Source: an uncultured Bacteroidota bacterium
GTDB taxonomy: Bacteria; Bacteroidota; Bacteroidia; Chitinophagales; Chitinophagaceae
NCBI GenBank assembly: GCA_903824665.1
Contig: CAIJXT010000023.1
Location: 1 to 64,000, forward strand
Reading direction: 5' to 3'
Length of the DNA stretch: 64,000 nt
The notes beneath the pieces are model-generated. The model worked only from the letters and a program-made list of their open reading frames with translations, ran no database searches and was not told where the DNA came from. The position numbers were made by a program, and so were the translations under genes. Below, one piece after another: positions 17,017 through 25,213 of this stretch (position 1 is its first letter; the number at the start of each line of letters is the position of its first letter).

Positions 17017-18903
17017 CTATGCTTCAAACAATTGCAGCTTATTCAGGTTCCGGTATAGTCCATCTTCAATACCGATGAGCTCGTGATGGGTTCCGCTTTC
17101 CCTGATACGTCCATCTTCCAGTACCAGAATCTGGTCGGCGCCACGTATTGTAGATAACCTGTGTGCGATCACAAACGATGTGCGGTTTTTCATCAGATTC
17201 TGCAGTGCTTCCTGCACCAGCGATTCAGATTCTGAGTCGAGCGAACTTGTAGCCTCATCAAGCAACAAAATAACCGGATCCTTCAGTATTGCCCTCGCTA
17301 TCGCTATGCGTTGCCGCTGGCCACCAGACAGTTTCACACCACGCTCTCCAACAACGGTTTTATAACCTTCCGGAAACTTGCCGATAAAGTCATGCGCATT
17401 GGCCTGCTGTGCCGCATTCATCACCTCCGCCTCAGTAGCATCTGGCTTGCCATAGGCAATGTTTTCAAAGATGGTACCTCCAAACAGCAATATGTCTTGC
17501 GGCACCAACGCCATTTGCTTACGCAATTGCGACAATGGTATTGACCCTGCCTCCCTGCCGTCAAACAGTATTTTTCCTTTGTCAGGCTCGTAAAAGCGCA
17601 GCAACAAACCCACTATCGTACTCTTGCCCGCCCCACTAGGGCCTACAATGGCAATCTGCTGACCGCTCTTTGCTGTAAGACTCAGATCCTTGATCACGTT
17701 GACCTCCTTACGTGAAGGATAGCTAAAGCCTACATGCTGCAACGACACATTGCCACTGAGCTTGTGCTCCGGTTCCACTTTTACATCTGCTGTTGTCACA
17801 GCCTCAGCGTCCTCTTCCAGCAATTCCCGCACACGCTGTGTAGCACCCAGCGTCTTTTGCAACTGGCTGAACAACTCTGCGAAACCCGCCATAGTGCCAC
17901 CCACAAAGGCAGTATATACAACGAATGCTGTAAGGTCGCCAAAAGACAACTGCCCGCTTTGCATCAGTCCGGCTCCATACCATACCACCAGCACTATTGC
18001 CCCAAAAACACTAAACAGCATAAACGATACAAATAGCCCACGAAACCTACCATTCCGGATCGCCAGATTCACTACGTCGGTGATATGCCTGTGGTACCGT
18101 CCTATTTCATACCATTCATTCGAAAACGCCTTTACATTGCTTATACCCTGCAGCGTTTCCTGCACAACCGTATTCGACTCCGCAAGCTGGTCCTGTGCTT
18201 TACGCGACATCTTTCTGATATACTTACCAAAAACAAGCGCTATTACCACTACCACAGGCACTACCGACAGCATTACAGCAGTCATCTTTGGGCTGATAAA
18301 TAAAATGAGTATGATACCACCAACCAGTGTTAATATACCCCGCAACAACTCTGCTAACAAGCCTGTTACTGCATCCTGTATCTGACTGATATCAGCAGTT
18401 ATACGGCTCGATAGCTCACCAACCCTTCGCTGGGCAAAGAAATTCATAGGCATGGTGATCATTCGTTTGTAAACATCCTGCCGCATATCAGCTACCGCAT
18501 GCTCTCCCACATAAGTAAACAGGTATATGCGCATGAATGAAAAAACCATTTGCAATGCCAGCACAGAAATCATCAGGACGGCAATAGTACCTGGCGAAAA
18601 TGATATATGACTGCCCAAATTCAGTTGCAACTTATTCATGATTCCGGAAACCATTCCGGGCATAGCCATTGTACTCGCGGCCTCCCCATTCCCCGCACCG
18701 TGGGCACTATCTATCAGTTTTTTAAGCAGAAATGGAAATACCATTATTGTGCCGCTCGATAATGTAATAAAAAAAAGACCCGTAACAAACTTTGCCCTAT
18801 ATGGCTTCAGGTACCTGAAGATCATACCGGTTTCCCTAAGTGATTCCTTCGAAATTTTCACCTTCGGAAGGTCATCATTACTCGTGTCTTTGTTGCGTGC
18901 CAT
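17017..18903 (-). CDS. MsbA-like ABC exporter, fused permease and ATPase
   Basis: A 628-residue half-transporter. The N-terminal membrane domain has six helices (about residues 35-340), including the coupling region VVQETLQGISNVKAFSNE. The ATPase domain (about 380-625) has Walker A GPSGAGKST, Q-loop LVPQDILLFGGTI, signature LSGGQRQRIAIARAI, Walker B VILLLDEATSSLD and the switch histidine IAHRLSTI. Homodimeric exporters of this type move lipids, peptides or drugs outward across the inner membrane. The substrate is not readable. It is monocistronic, with a promoter 98 nt upstream of the start. Confidence 0.93.
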   Translation of the reverse strand: MARNKDTSNDDLPKVKISKESLRETGMIFRYLKPYRAKFVTGLFFITLSSGTIMVFPFLLKKLIDSAHGAGNGEAASTMAMPGMVSGIMNKLQLNLGSHISFSPGTIAVLMISVLALQMVFSFMRIYLFTYVGEHAVADMRQDVYKRMITMPMNFFAQRRVGELSSRITADISQIQDAVTGLLAELLRGILTLVGGIILILFISPKMTAVMLSVVPVVVVIALVFGKYIRKMSRKAQDQLAESNTVVQETLQGISNVKAFSNEWYEIGRYHRHITDVVNLAIRNGRFRGLFVSFMLFSVFGAIVLVVWYGAGLMQSGQLSFGDLTAFVVYTAFVGGTMAGFAELFSQLQKTLGATQRVRELLEEDAEAVTTADVKVEPEHKLSGNVSLQHVGFSYPSRKEVNVIKDLSLTAKSGQQIAIVGPSGAGKSTIVGLLLRFYEPDKGKILFDGREAGSIPLSQLRKQMALVPQDILLFGGTIFENIAYGKPDATEAEVMNAAQQANAHDFIGKFPEGYKTVVGERGVKLSGGQRQRIAIARAILKDPVILLLDEATSSLDSESESLVQEALQNLMKNRTSFVIAHRLSTIRGADQILVLEDGRIRESGTHHELIGIEDGLYRNLNKLQLFEA

Positions 18904-19000
18904 TTAAAGTACTTTCAGCAAAATTTTTCACCAATCCTTTCACCAACACAGTTAGGTCTGTAAGTTTGGTTCGGTTACCGGGCGGATTTCGATCAGGGTG

Positions 19001-19029
19001 CAAAGTTACAGCAGTATCAGCCCCTCCAA
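19001..19029 (-). promoter_or_regulatory. Bacteroidota promoter of the ABC exporter gene
   Basis: On the minus strand TTG (19027-19029), an 18-nt spacer and TAACTTTG (19001-19008) form a consensus promoter. It leaves a 5' leader of roughly 90 nt before the start at 18903. Confidence 0.65.
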
Positions 19030-19188
19030 CCTGTTTTTCGGTGAACGATTGTCTTTTCTCGGTAAAATGATTAAAGATCAGCGCCACCAAGCCTTGCCCC
19101 TACAACACCATGAACACAAAAGTATAAGTCAAAATTTTCGTGGAGATTTAGCCGAAAATCCACACATGAGGATAAAATACACTTTAGG

Positions 19189-20157
19189 CTAAACAACGGT
19201 AATTACCACATTACCGGTCTTTTCACCAGTCTCTACATACCTGGTAGCTTCAACGATTTCGTCAAGCGGGTAGGTTCTGTCGATCACGGCCCGGTACTTA
19301 CCAGCTTCTATCAGTGTCCTCAGCAAAATCATATCCTCCTTTGTGTCCTTAGGTATCGGGAAAAGCACCTTCCGGCCACCCAGCATTGGTGTTATCAGCG
19401 CCAGAAATATATTTTGCGACAAATATCCGAGCTCTGTCGAAAAGTAAATACCGCCGGGCTTCAGCACCTTCCTGCACTTAAAAAATGAACTCTTCCCTAC
19501 TGCATCAAAAACCACATCATATTGTCCACCCATTGTGGTGAAGTCTTCTTTCGTATAGTCTATTGTTTCATCAGCCCCCAACGACCGAATGAGTTGTATG
19601 TTCTTGGTGTTGCACACAGCCGTTATTGTTGCACCATAATGTCGGGCCAGCTGAACGGCAGCAGTACCTATAGATCCCGTAGCGCCGTTGATAAGTATTT
19701 TAATTCCCGGCTTGAAATTGATTTTTTTGATATTCGCCAAAGCAAGGAACGCACCATCGCATACAGCCGCAGCCTCCTCAAACGTCATATTCACTGGCAT
19801 GTTCGTCACAGCCTTATCTTCCGCCACACATACGTATTCCGCATGTGTTCCGAATTTATAAGTACTCAAACCATACACCCTGTCGCCCGGTCTGAAAGTC
19901 TTAACGTCTTTTCCGGTTGCTTCTACAACACCTGCCAGTTCTGAGCCAAGTATTTTGTTTCTTGGTTTCATCAAACCGGCTATCAGGCGCACAATAAGAT
20001 ATTCAGGATGGCGAAAACCGCAATCTGTTCGGTTTACTGTTGTCGCATGGATTTTTATCAAAATTTCATTGTCTTTTGGAACTGGCCGTGCCACATCCAT
20101 CACCTTAAGTACCTCAGGCGGACCATATACATCATTGACTACAGCCTTCATGCTCAT
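19189..20157 (-). CDS. Medium-chain zinc-independent alcohol dehydrogenase/quinone reductase
   Basis: A 322-residue MDR-superfamily oxidoreductase. The ATG at 20157 (MSMKAVVNDVYGPPEVL) fits the family start; the upstream extension of the frame does not. The N-terminal catalytic fold carries VNRTDCGFRHPEY and KILGSELAGVVEATGKDV. The Rossmann fold has ILINGATGSIGTAAVQLA, of the NADPH-binding G-x-G-x-x-G/A type. The structural-zinc cysteine cluster is absent. These enzymes reduce quinones or enones with NADPH. The substrate is unknown and no operon partner is present. Confidence 0.88.
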   Translation of the reverse strand: MSMKAVVNDVYGPPEVLKVMDVARPVPKDNEILIKIHATTVNRTDCGFRHPEYLIVRLIAGLMKPRNKILGSELAGVVEATGKDVKTFRPGDRVYGLSTYKFGTHAEYVCVAEDKAVTNMPVNMTFEEAAAVCDGAFLALANIKKINFKPGIKILINGATGSIGTAAVQLARHYGATITAVCNTKNIQLIRSLGADETIDYTKEDFTTMGGQYDVVFDAVGKSSFFKCRKVLKPGGIYFSTELGYLSQNIFLALITPMLGGRKVLFPIPKDTKEDMILLRTLIEAGKYRAVIDRTYPLDEIVEATRYVETGEKTGNVVITVV

Positions 20158-20397
20158 TACGACATATTTTAATTTCCCGACGCAATATATGTATGATACT
20201 GCCGGGATAGGGTAAGCTTTTCGTAAAATCTTCTTAAAACAGCTCAGATAGAACTGTTGCGGCGATACCAATCTGCCTTGTTTGGTCAAATACGTTGTTG
20301 CAGTGCCCTGCCCATTTCAAGCGAGCGCACATAGAAAATCGGATAAGATTGTAGTACATTGCACTCCGTTTTTAATAACGAATCAAGCAATTCGGGC

Positions 20398-21090
20398 ATG
20401 AACAAGATAGGCATCATTACTTACCACTACCCTCACCTGAAAACAGAACAGGTATTACTCAATCTGCTGCATCGGTACCACACTGATCAATTGTATATCT
20501 ATGCCCTACCATTTTCTCCGCGCCCCGAGCGCCAGGTAATCATTCGCCATCGGCCAGATATGACTACCAGTGTTGGCGCAGAGGCTATAGCAAAAGCTTA
20601 TGGCATTTCATACGTCACAATCAACAACGATACCGAGGTGCCTTCCGGTCTCGACTACTACCTCGTGTTAGGGGCTGGCATTTTGTCTGCAGAATTTACC
20701 AGAGGCAAAAAAACCATCAACTGCCACCCCGGAGTAATTCCCGCTGTGCGTGGTCTGGATGCATTTAAATGGAGTATTTATGAAAACAAACCGCTGGGTG
20801 TGTCCATGCACTTTATCGATGAATTTGTGGATGCCGGCGAGATTATATCCATCCTGCCTACTTCTGTTTACACCAACGATACTTTCGAAACCCTTTGCAG
20901 GCGCCACTACGAACTGGAAATCTATATTACGACCCATTTTGAACATTACCTCAATCACCCAACCAATATTTTTGACGGTATCCCGACAGGTGAACCGCAT
21001 CGACGTATGGGTCATGGTACCGAACAGCAGATGGTCGAAAAATTTGAAGAGTACAAACAATTTATGGCGGGCCGAAAGGAGTTTCTTTGA
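20398..21090 (+). CDS. Formyltransferase-family protein
   Basis: A 230-residue protein starting at the ATG at 20398 (MNKIGIITYHYPHL). The Formyl_trans_N fold shows YLVLGAGILSAEF, the catalytic block INCHPGVIPAVRGLDAFKW with HPG, and the downstream acidic signature HFIDEFVDAGEIISI. This is the fold of GAR transformylase and of sugar N-formyltransferases, which use 10-formyl-tetrahydrofolate. The protein lacks the C-terminal domain of methionyl-tRNA formyltransferase. With no purine genes nearby, a sugar formyltransferase for surface glycans is plausible but unproven. The NTF2-like gene follows 50 bp later. Confidence 0.8.
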   Translation: MNKIGIITYHYPHLKTEQVLLNLLHRYHTDQLYIYALPFSPRPERQVIIRHRPDMTTSVGAEAIAKAYGISYVTINNDTEVPSGLDYYLVLGAGILSAEFTRGKKTINCHPGVIPAVRGLDAFKWSIYENKPLGVSMHFIDEFVDAGEIISILPTSVYTNDTFETLCRRHYELEIYITTHFEHYLNHPTNIFDGIPTGEPHRRMGHGTEQQMVEKFEEYKQFMAGRKEFL

Positions 21091-21140
21091 TGCTCTGAAT
21101 GTTCATAAAACCAATACCATAAGTAATTCAAACGTGAACA

Positions 21141-21614
21141 ATGAGTAATTTTTCCGAAATACAAACAGAGATTCTGTCACTTTACCAACTGTTATTGCAG
21201 CAATGGAACAAACGTAATGCAGCCACGATGACCGGCATGTTTGCTTCAAATGGTATCCTCATCGGTTTCGATGGCAGCCAACTCAATGGTCGCGCCGAAA
21301 TCTATGCTGTGCTTGACGAAATTTTCACAAACTTCCCCACAGCAGCCTATATCTCGATAGTAAAGGAAGTCAAAATGTTGTCCGAAACGAGTGCGCAACT
21401 GCTCGCAGTAGTAGGCATGGTAGCCAGTGGTGCCACAGACATTAGTCCCCAGGTCAACGCCATTCAAACCATGACAGCAATTATGGAAGACGGAAAATGG
21501 CACGTAGCGCTGCTGCAAAATACACCTGCTGCTTTCCACGGCCGCCCAGAACTGGCCGAACAGCTTTCTGCTGATCTCAGACATGTATTGGCATCGTCTG
21601 TAGCCCAAAATTAA
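21141..21614 (+). CDS. SgcJ/EcaC-like NTF2-fold protein
   Basis: A 157-residue single-domain protein of the SnoaL/NTF2-like superfamily. It has an N-terminal helix with WNKRNAATMTGMFASNGILIGFDGS, then GRAEIYAVLDEIF, and the closing strands NAIQTMTAIMEDGKWHVALL with QNTPAAFHGRPE. The PAAFHGRPE tail is typical of the SgcJ/EcaC group. The family includes enzymes and binding proteins, and no catalytic residue can be assigned. It may be co-transcribed with the formyltransferase gene 50 bp upstream. Its TAA is immediately followed by the stop of the convergent gene. Confidence 0.8.
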   Translation: MSNFSEIQTEILSLYQLLLQQWNKRNAATMTGMFASNGILIGFDGSQLNGRAEIYAVLDEIFTNFPTAAYISIVKEVKMLSETSAQLLAVVGMVASGATDISPQVNAIQTMTAIMEDGKWHVALLQNTPAAFHGRPELAEQLSADLRHVLASSVAQN

Positions 21615-22148
21615 CTACTTCAGGCATCGTATATAGTTCATTGCTTTTTCAGCCTCTTTGGGCGATACCGGGCGTAAAACATTATGCAGGCCAACCCGTG
21701 TTATGGGTTCCAGCATAAATTTGCCTGCATATTCATCTGCTATCCGCATAGTGCTCTGCAACATGTACCGCCCACCATTATTCATACCCGCCGACATGCT
21801 GCCACTGGCTACCATCGATAGCTCCTGGGTGCAGATAACCCTTGCCGATTCATCCGTTATCGTTGTACCATCTCTGAACGTTACGCTGGCTCCCTGCTTG
21901 TCAAAATGAGGGTATTCGTCGGCGAAATGGATCAAAACAGAAAAATAATTTACCGAATCTTTTACCTGTTTTACTATAGTTAGTGTCTTCAGGTCGGGGC
22001 TACGCAGGGTAGTAGTACCAGTCAACATATCTGTCTTCCGGGTAATTTTTTTGCATGGTCCTCGCTGCGGCCATCCTATTGCAGGCCATACTGCCAAAAT
22101 GAAAAGTATAAAATAACGCACGATAGGCATTTTAATATAAAAATACAT
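21615..22148 (-). CDS. Secreted protein of unknown function
   Basis: A 177-residue protein that I do not recognise. An N-terminal hydrophobic segment (VRYFILFILAVWPAIGWP, about residues 9-26) looks like a signal peptide. The mature part is predicted mostly beta with a few charged turns, and includes the phrase DLKTLTIVKQVKDSVNYFSVLIHFAD and, near the end, ITRVGLHNVLRPVSPKEAEKAM. It contains two to three cysteines (C32, near 105, near 175). It is convergent with the NTF2-like gene with no intervening base. No function is proposed. Confidence 0.7.
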   Translation of the reverse strand: MYFYIKMPIVRYFILFILAVWPAIGWPQRGPCKKITRKTDMLTGTTTLRSPDLKTLTIVKQVKDSVNYFSVLIHFADEYPHFDKQGASVTFRDGTTITDESARVICTQELSMVASGSMSAGMNNGGRYMLQSTMRIADEYAGKFMLEPITRVGLHNVLRPVSPKEAEKAMNYIRCLK

Positions 22149-22246
22149 CTTTTAGCATTATTTTCGAAATTGTGATTCCCCTCACCGGCACCATGAAAAT
22201 GGCTCAACCTCAACACCGGGTTATTGATTGGGGTTAACAGTCCCTT

Positions 22247-23095
22247 TTACCGTTGTGAGTGATAATCAATCCGGTTGTCATGTGCTATGCTACAACCTGG
22301 ACAGGAAATACCTCTGTTGAAAACGCAAGGCACCCCATCTTCATTTCTATCCCAGATTCGATGACCGACCTGATCAAGACCTACCATTACGAGTGTAAAA
22401 TTGTCCGAATTGTGCAGCGGTTTTACTGCCATATAAAATTGCAGATATACAACTTCTGGATACTTCCTCAGGTATGCTCTGATATCATTTGCGCAAAGCA
22501 CTACAGACTCTGTTTGCAGGTCTCTGCTGCGATCATGGTGTTCGTTACAATTCATTTGCTGAAATGCACTGATAGATGTCCGAGCAACGGCTGTATCAAT
22601 AACACCATCCGAATTGCCTGATATGTCTGCAACCCTGTTTCTGTCTGTCTGGTCAAAATCCAGATCAAATGGCGACTTGCAGGCGTGCTCGCAACGCGAG
22701 GTAGCCCAAAAACCACTCTTACGAATATCGTGCTGCAGATATGCCTTTCCGCCGGGGGTATTGTTTGCAAGTTTGGCTCCGGTGATCACAAGTAAAGGCC
22801 CACCACCTTCACCAAGATCCGATTCACCCTGCTCCAATCCGAAATAAATATGCAGATATGCATTCTCCATCGTGGGATAGGTGCCCAGCAGATAATCAGC
22901 AATGCCTTTGCCTTGCTCACCGTAGGCTTTTATCATAAATGAGCTCGGACTGCCACCTACCTCAAGCTGAAAACGTTTGACAAAATTTCTCCCTCTGGAT
23001 ATTACAACTGAAGAATGCTCCGCTGGTATCTGGCTGGAAGCACACCATGCTGTCGCCAGAAATAACAAAAGAAAAGAAAGCAGTAACTTATTCAT
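22247..23095 (-). CDS. Secreted cysteine-rich protein of unknown function
   Basis: A 282-residue protein with a clear signal peptide (MNKLLLSFLLLFLATAW...). I do not recognise the family. The mature protein has cysteines in loosely paired clusters (TSRCEHACKSP, QMNCNEHHD, VVLCANDI, VPCVFNRGISCPGCS), which suggests disulfides or metal binding. The acidic stretch DLDFDQTDRNRVADISGNSDG could bind calcium (inference). It lies 57 bp downstream of the ABC-F gene on the same strand, with its own -7 element between them. Confidence 0.72.
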   Translation of the reverse strand: MNKLLLSFLLLFLATAWCASSQIPAEHSSVVISRGRNFVKRFQLEVGGSPSSFMIKAYGEQGKGIADYLLGTYPTMENAYLHIYFGLEQGESDLGEGGGPLLVITGAKLANNTPGGKAYLQHDIRKSGFWATSRCEHACKSPFDLDFDQTDRNRVADISGNSDGVIDTAVARTSISAFQQMNCNEHHDRSRDLQTESVVLCANDIRAYLRKYPEVVYLQFYMAVKPLHNSDNFTLVMVGLDQVGHRIWDRNEDGVPCVFNRGISCPGCSIAHDNRIDYHSQR

Positions 23096-23115
23096 CTGTA
23101 TCAGTTTTCAGCATC

Positions 23116-23123
23116 CAAAAATA
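23116..23123 (-). promoter_or_regulatory. TAnnTTTG -7 element before the cysteine-rich secreted protein
   Basis: TATTTTTG on the minus strand lies 20 nt before the start at 23095, inside the gap after the ABC-F stop codon. No -33 TTG is seen. Confidence 0.45.
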
Positions 23124-23152
23124 GTAATCTTCTCTTCGTTGTGGGCAGCCAC

Positions 23153-25042
23153 TTACATAAGCTCACTGAGCTCCAGCCAGCGCATCTCTTTTTCCTCCAG
23201 CAATCTGGTTATTTCAGTAATCCGGAAACTGAGCTGCTGAATTTCGTCATAGTTTATGCCCGGATTGGCCATTTTCTCCGTCACGGCTATTTTCTCTGCT
23301 TCCAGTGCAGGCATATCCTTTTCTATTTGCTCAAATTCCCGCTTCTCTTTGAAAGATGGCTTTCTTTTTTCAGTTGCCACAGGTTTCACAATTTCCTGCT
23401 TTTCTACCACTGCTGCAGGCACCGGAGCGTCTTTTGCTTTTTCCTTTATTCTTTCATCTATCCGGTATTGAGAATAATTACCCGGAAAGTCGCGCACCAC
23501 CCCATCGCCTTCAAAAATAAACAGGTGATCTACCAGTCTGTCCATAAAATAGCGGTCGTGCGATACGATCACCAGACACCCCTGATATTCACTCAGAAAG
23601 TTCTCCAGCACTGACAATGTTGGAAGATCCAGATCATTTGTAGGCTCATCCAGTATCAAAAAATTCGGATTTCTGAACAGTATAGCCAGTAGCTGTAATC
23701 GCTTTTTTTCACCACCACTCAGTTTTGAGAGGTAGGTATATTGTTGTTCCGGTGGAAAAAGAAATAATGCCAGAAACTGCGAGGCGCTGAGCGTCCCGCC
23801 ATTTGCCAACGGGAAGTTTTCAGCGATATTTTTCACGAACTCTATGATCCGCATATCGTCCTTGATCTCCAGCCCCTGCTGCGAAAAATTGCCAAATACT
23901 ACTGTCTCACCTATGTTGATCTTTCCGCTGTCTGCAGGTTCCATACCCTGTAGCATGTGCAGAAACGTGCTTTTTCCTGCGCCGTTTTTACCAACAATCC
24001 CTATCCGCTCACCTTTCTTGAATGTATAGTCAAATCCCCTGAGTATTACCTTATCTCCATAGCTTTTGTATACCTTCTTCAACTCAGCTACTTTGCCGCC
24101 CAGCCGGGTCATTTTCACCTGCAGTTCCACCTGCGCATCCACCACCTTTTGCTTGGCTTTGGCCTCTACCTCATAAAAATTATCCTGTCGGCTTTTCGAC
24201 TTTGTTGTCCTTGCTTTAGGTTGCTTTCGCATCCATTCCAGTTCCTTACGGTACTGATTCCGCGCTTTGTCTATGTTGGCTAGTGTATTCTCTATCCGGG
24301 CCGCCTTTTTCTCCAGGTAGTTCTGGTAATCGCCCTTGTAGGTAAAGAGTTGTTCGTTATCCAGTTCCCATATCTCATCGCACACGTCCTCCAGAAAGTA
24401 ACGATCGTGGGTGACCATCAGTAGCGTTACATGTTCGTGATTCAGGTAGTTCTCCAGCCACTCCACCATGGTTACATCCAGGTGGTTCGTAGGTTCATCC
24501 ATGATCAGCAGTACGTGCTTGTGCTCAAAACCTATATCTATCAGAATCTGCGCCAACGCCACCCGCTTACGCTGCCCTCCCGATAATGTCTTTACAATCT
24601 GGTTCAACCCATGAATATTCAATTTCCCCAAAATCTGGTGCACCTTTGCCTCAAAGTCCCATGCAGCAAGCTCATCAAGTCTGGCCAGTGCAGCCGAAAG
24701 TTCCACAGGATCTTTTTCTTCCTCCGCAATTATCCTTTCGTAGTTTCTCAACGCTTCCGCTACCGGATGGCGGTAGTGAAATATATTGTCCAGCACCGTT
24801 GCATTTTCATCAAACTTGGGCTCCTGCTCAAACAGTGCCACAGTCACATCTTTATGTACCCATATCGTACCGTCGTCAACAGTGTCTTTGCCGGCAAGAA
24901 TCTTGAGCAATGTAGATTTACCACTCCCGTTGCGGGCAATCAATGCGATTTTATCTCCTTCACTGATATGAAATGTGATATTTGTAAAAAGGGGCTTGAT
25001 TCCGTAGGACTTACTTACTCGTTCTGCTGATACGTAATGCAT
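23153..25042 (-). CDS. ABC-F family ATPase (Uup-like)
   Basis: A 629-residue cytoplasmic protein with two ABC domains and no membrane segment. Domain 1 has ARNGSGKSTLLKI, LSGGQRKRVALAQ and LLIMDEPTNHLD. Domain 2 has GKNGAGKSTFLHM, LSGGEKKRLQLLA and FLILDEPTNDLD. The linker between them is charged and helical. The C-terminus (about 560-629) is a coiled coil of the kind found in Uup. ABC-F proteins act on the ribosome or on DNA-associated processes. The C-terminal coiled coil favours Uup over EttA. It is divergent from the TPR kinase gene. Confidence 0.92.
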   Translation of the reverse strand: MHYVSAERVSKSYGIKPLFTNITFHISEGDKIALIARNGSGKSTLLKILAGKDTVDDGTIWVHKDVTVALFEQEPKFDENATVLDNIFHYRHPVAEALRNYERIIAEEEKDPVELSAALARLDELAAWDFEAKVHQILGKLNIHGLNQIVKTLSGGQRKRVALAQILIDIGFEHKHVLLIMDEPTNHLDVTMVEWLENYLNHEHVTLLMVTHDRYFLEDVCDEIWELDNEQLFTYKGDYQNYLEKKAARIENTLANIDKARNQYRKELEWMRKQPKARTTKSKSRQDNFYEVEAKAKQKVVDAQVELQVKMTRLGGKVAELKKVYKSYGDKVILRGFDYTFKKGERIGIVGKNGAGKSTFLHMLQGMEPADSGKINIGETVVFGNFSQQGLEIKDDMRIIEFVKNIAENFPLANGGTLSASQFLALFLFPPEQQYTYLSKLSGGEKKRLQLLAILFRNPNFLILDEPTNDLDLPTLSVLENFLSEYQGCLVIVSHDRYFMDRLVDHLFIFEGDGVVRDFPGNYSQYRIDERIKEKAKDAPVPAAVVEKQEIVKPVATEKRKPSFKEKREFEQIEKDMPALEAEKIAVTEKMANPGINYDEIQQLSFRITEITRLLEEKEMRWLELSELM

Positions 25043-25050
25043 ATTGGGTG

Positions 25051-25058
25051 CAAATGTA
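25051..25058 (-). promoter_or_regulatory. TAnnTTTG -7 element close to the ABC-F start
   Basis: TACATTTG on the minus strand is followed by 8 nt and the ATG at 25042, predicting an extremely short leader. No clear -33 TTG is present. Confidence 0.5.
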
Positions 25059-25213
25059 CTACCGTACTACGAATGGTTGGCAGGTTTTATTCTCGCACCC
25101 ATTTCCAAAGTTCCATCACAACTACTAATTACTTATGCGAAGTATAACTTGTTTATGTAACTTCAAATGTATTATCTTGCACTTACAACACCCCGCACTT
25201 CGTAATATTGTCT

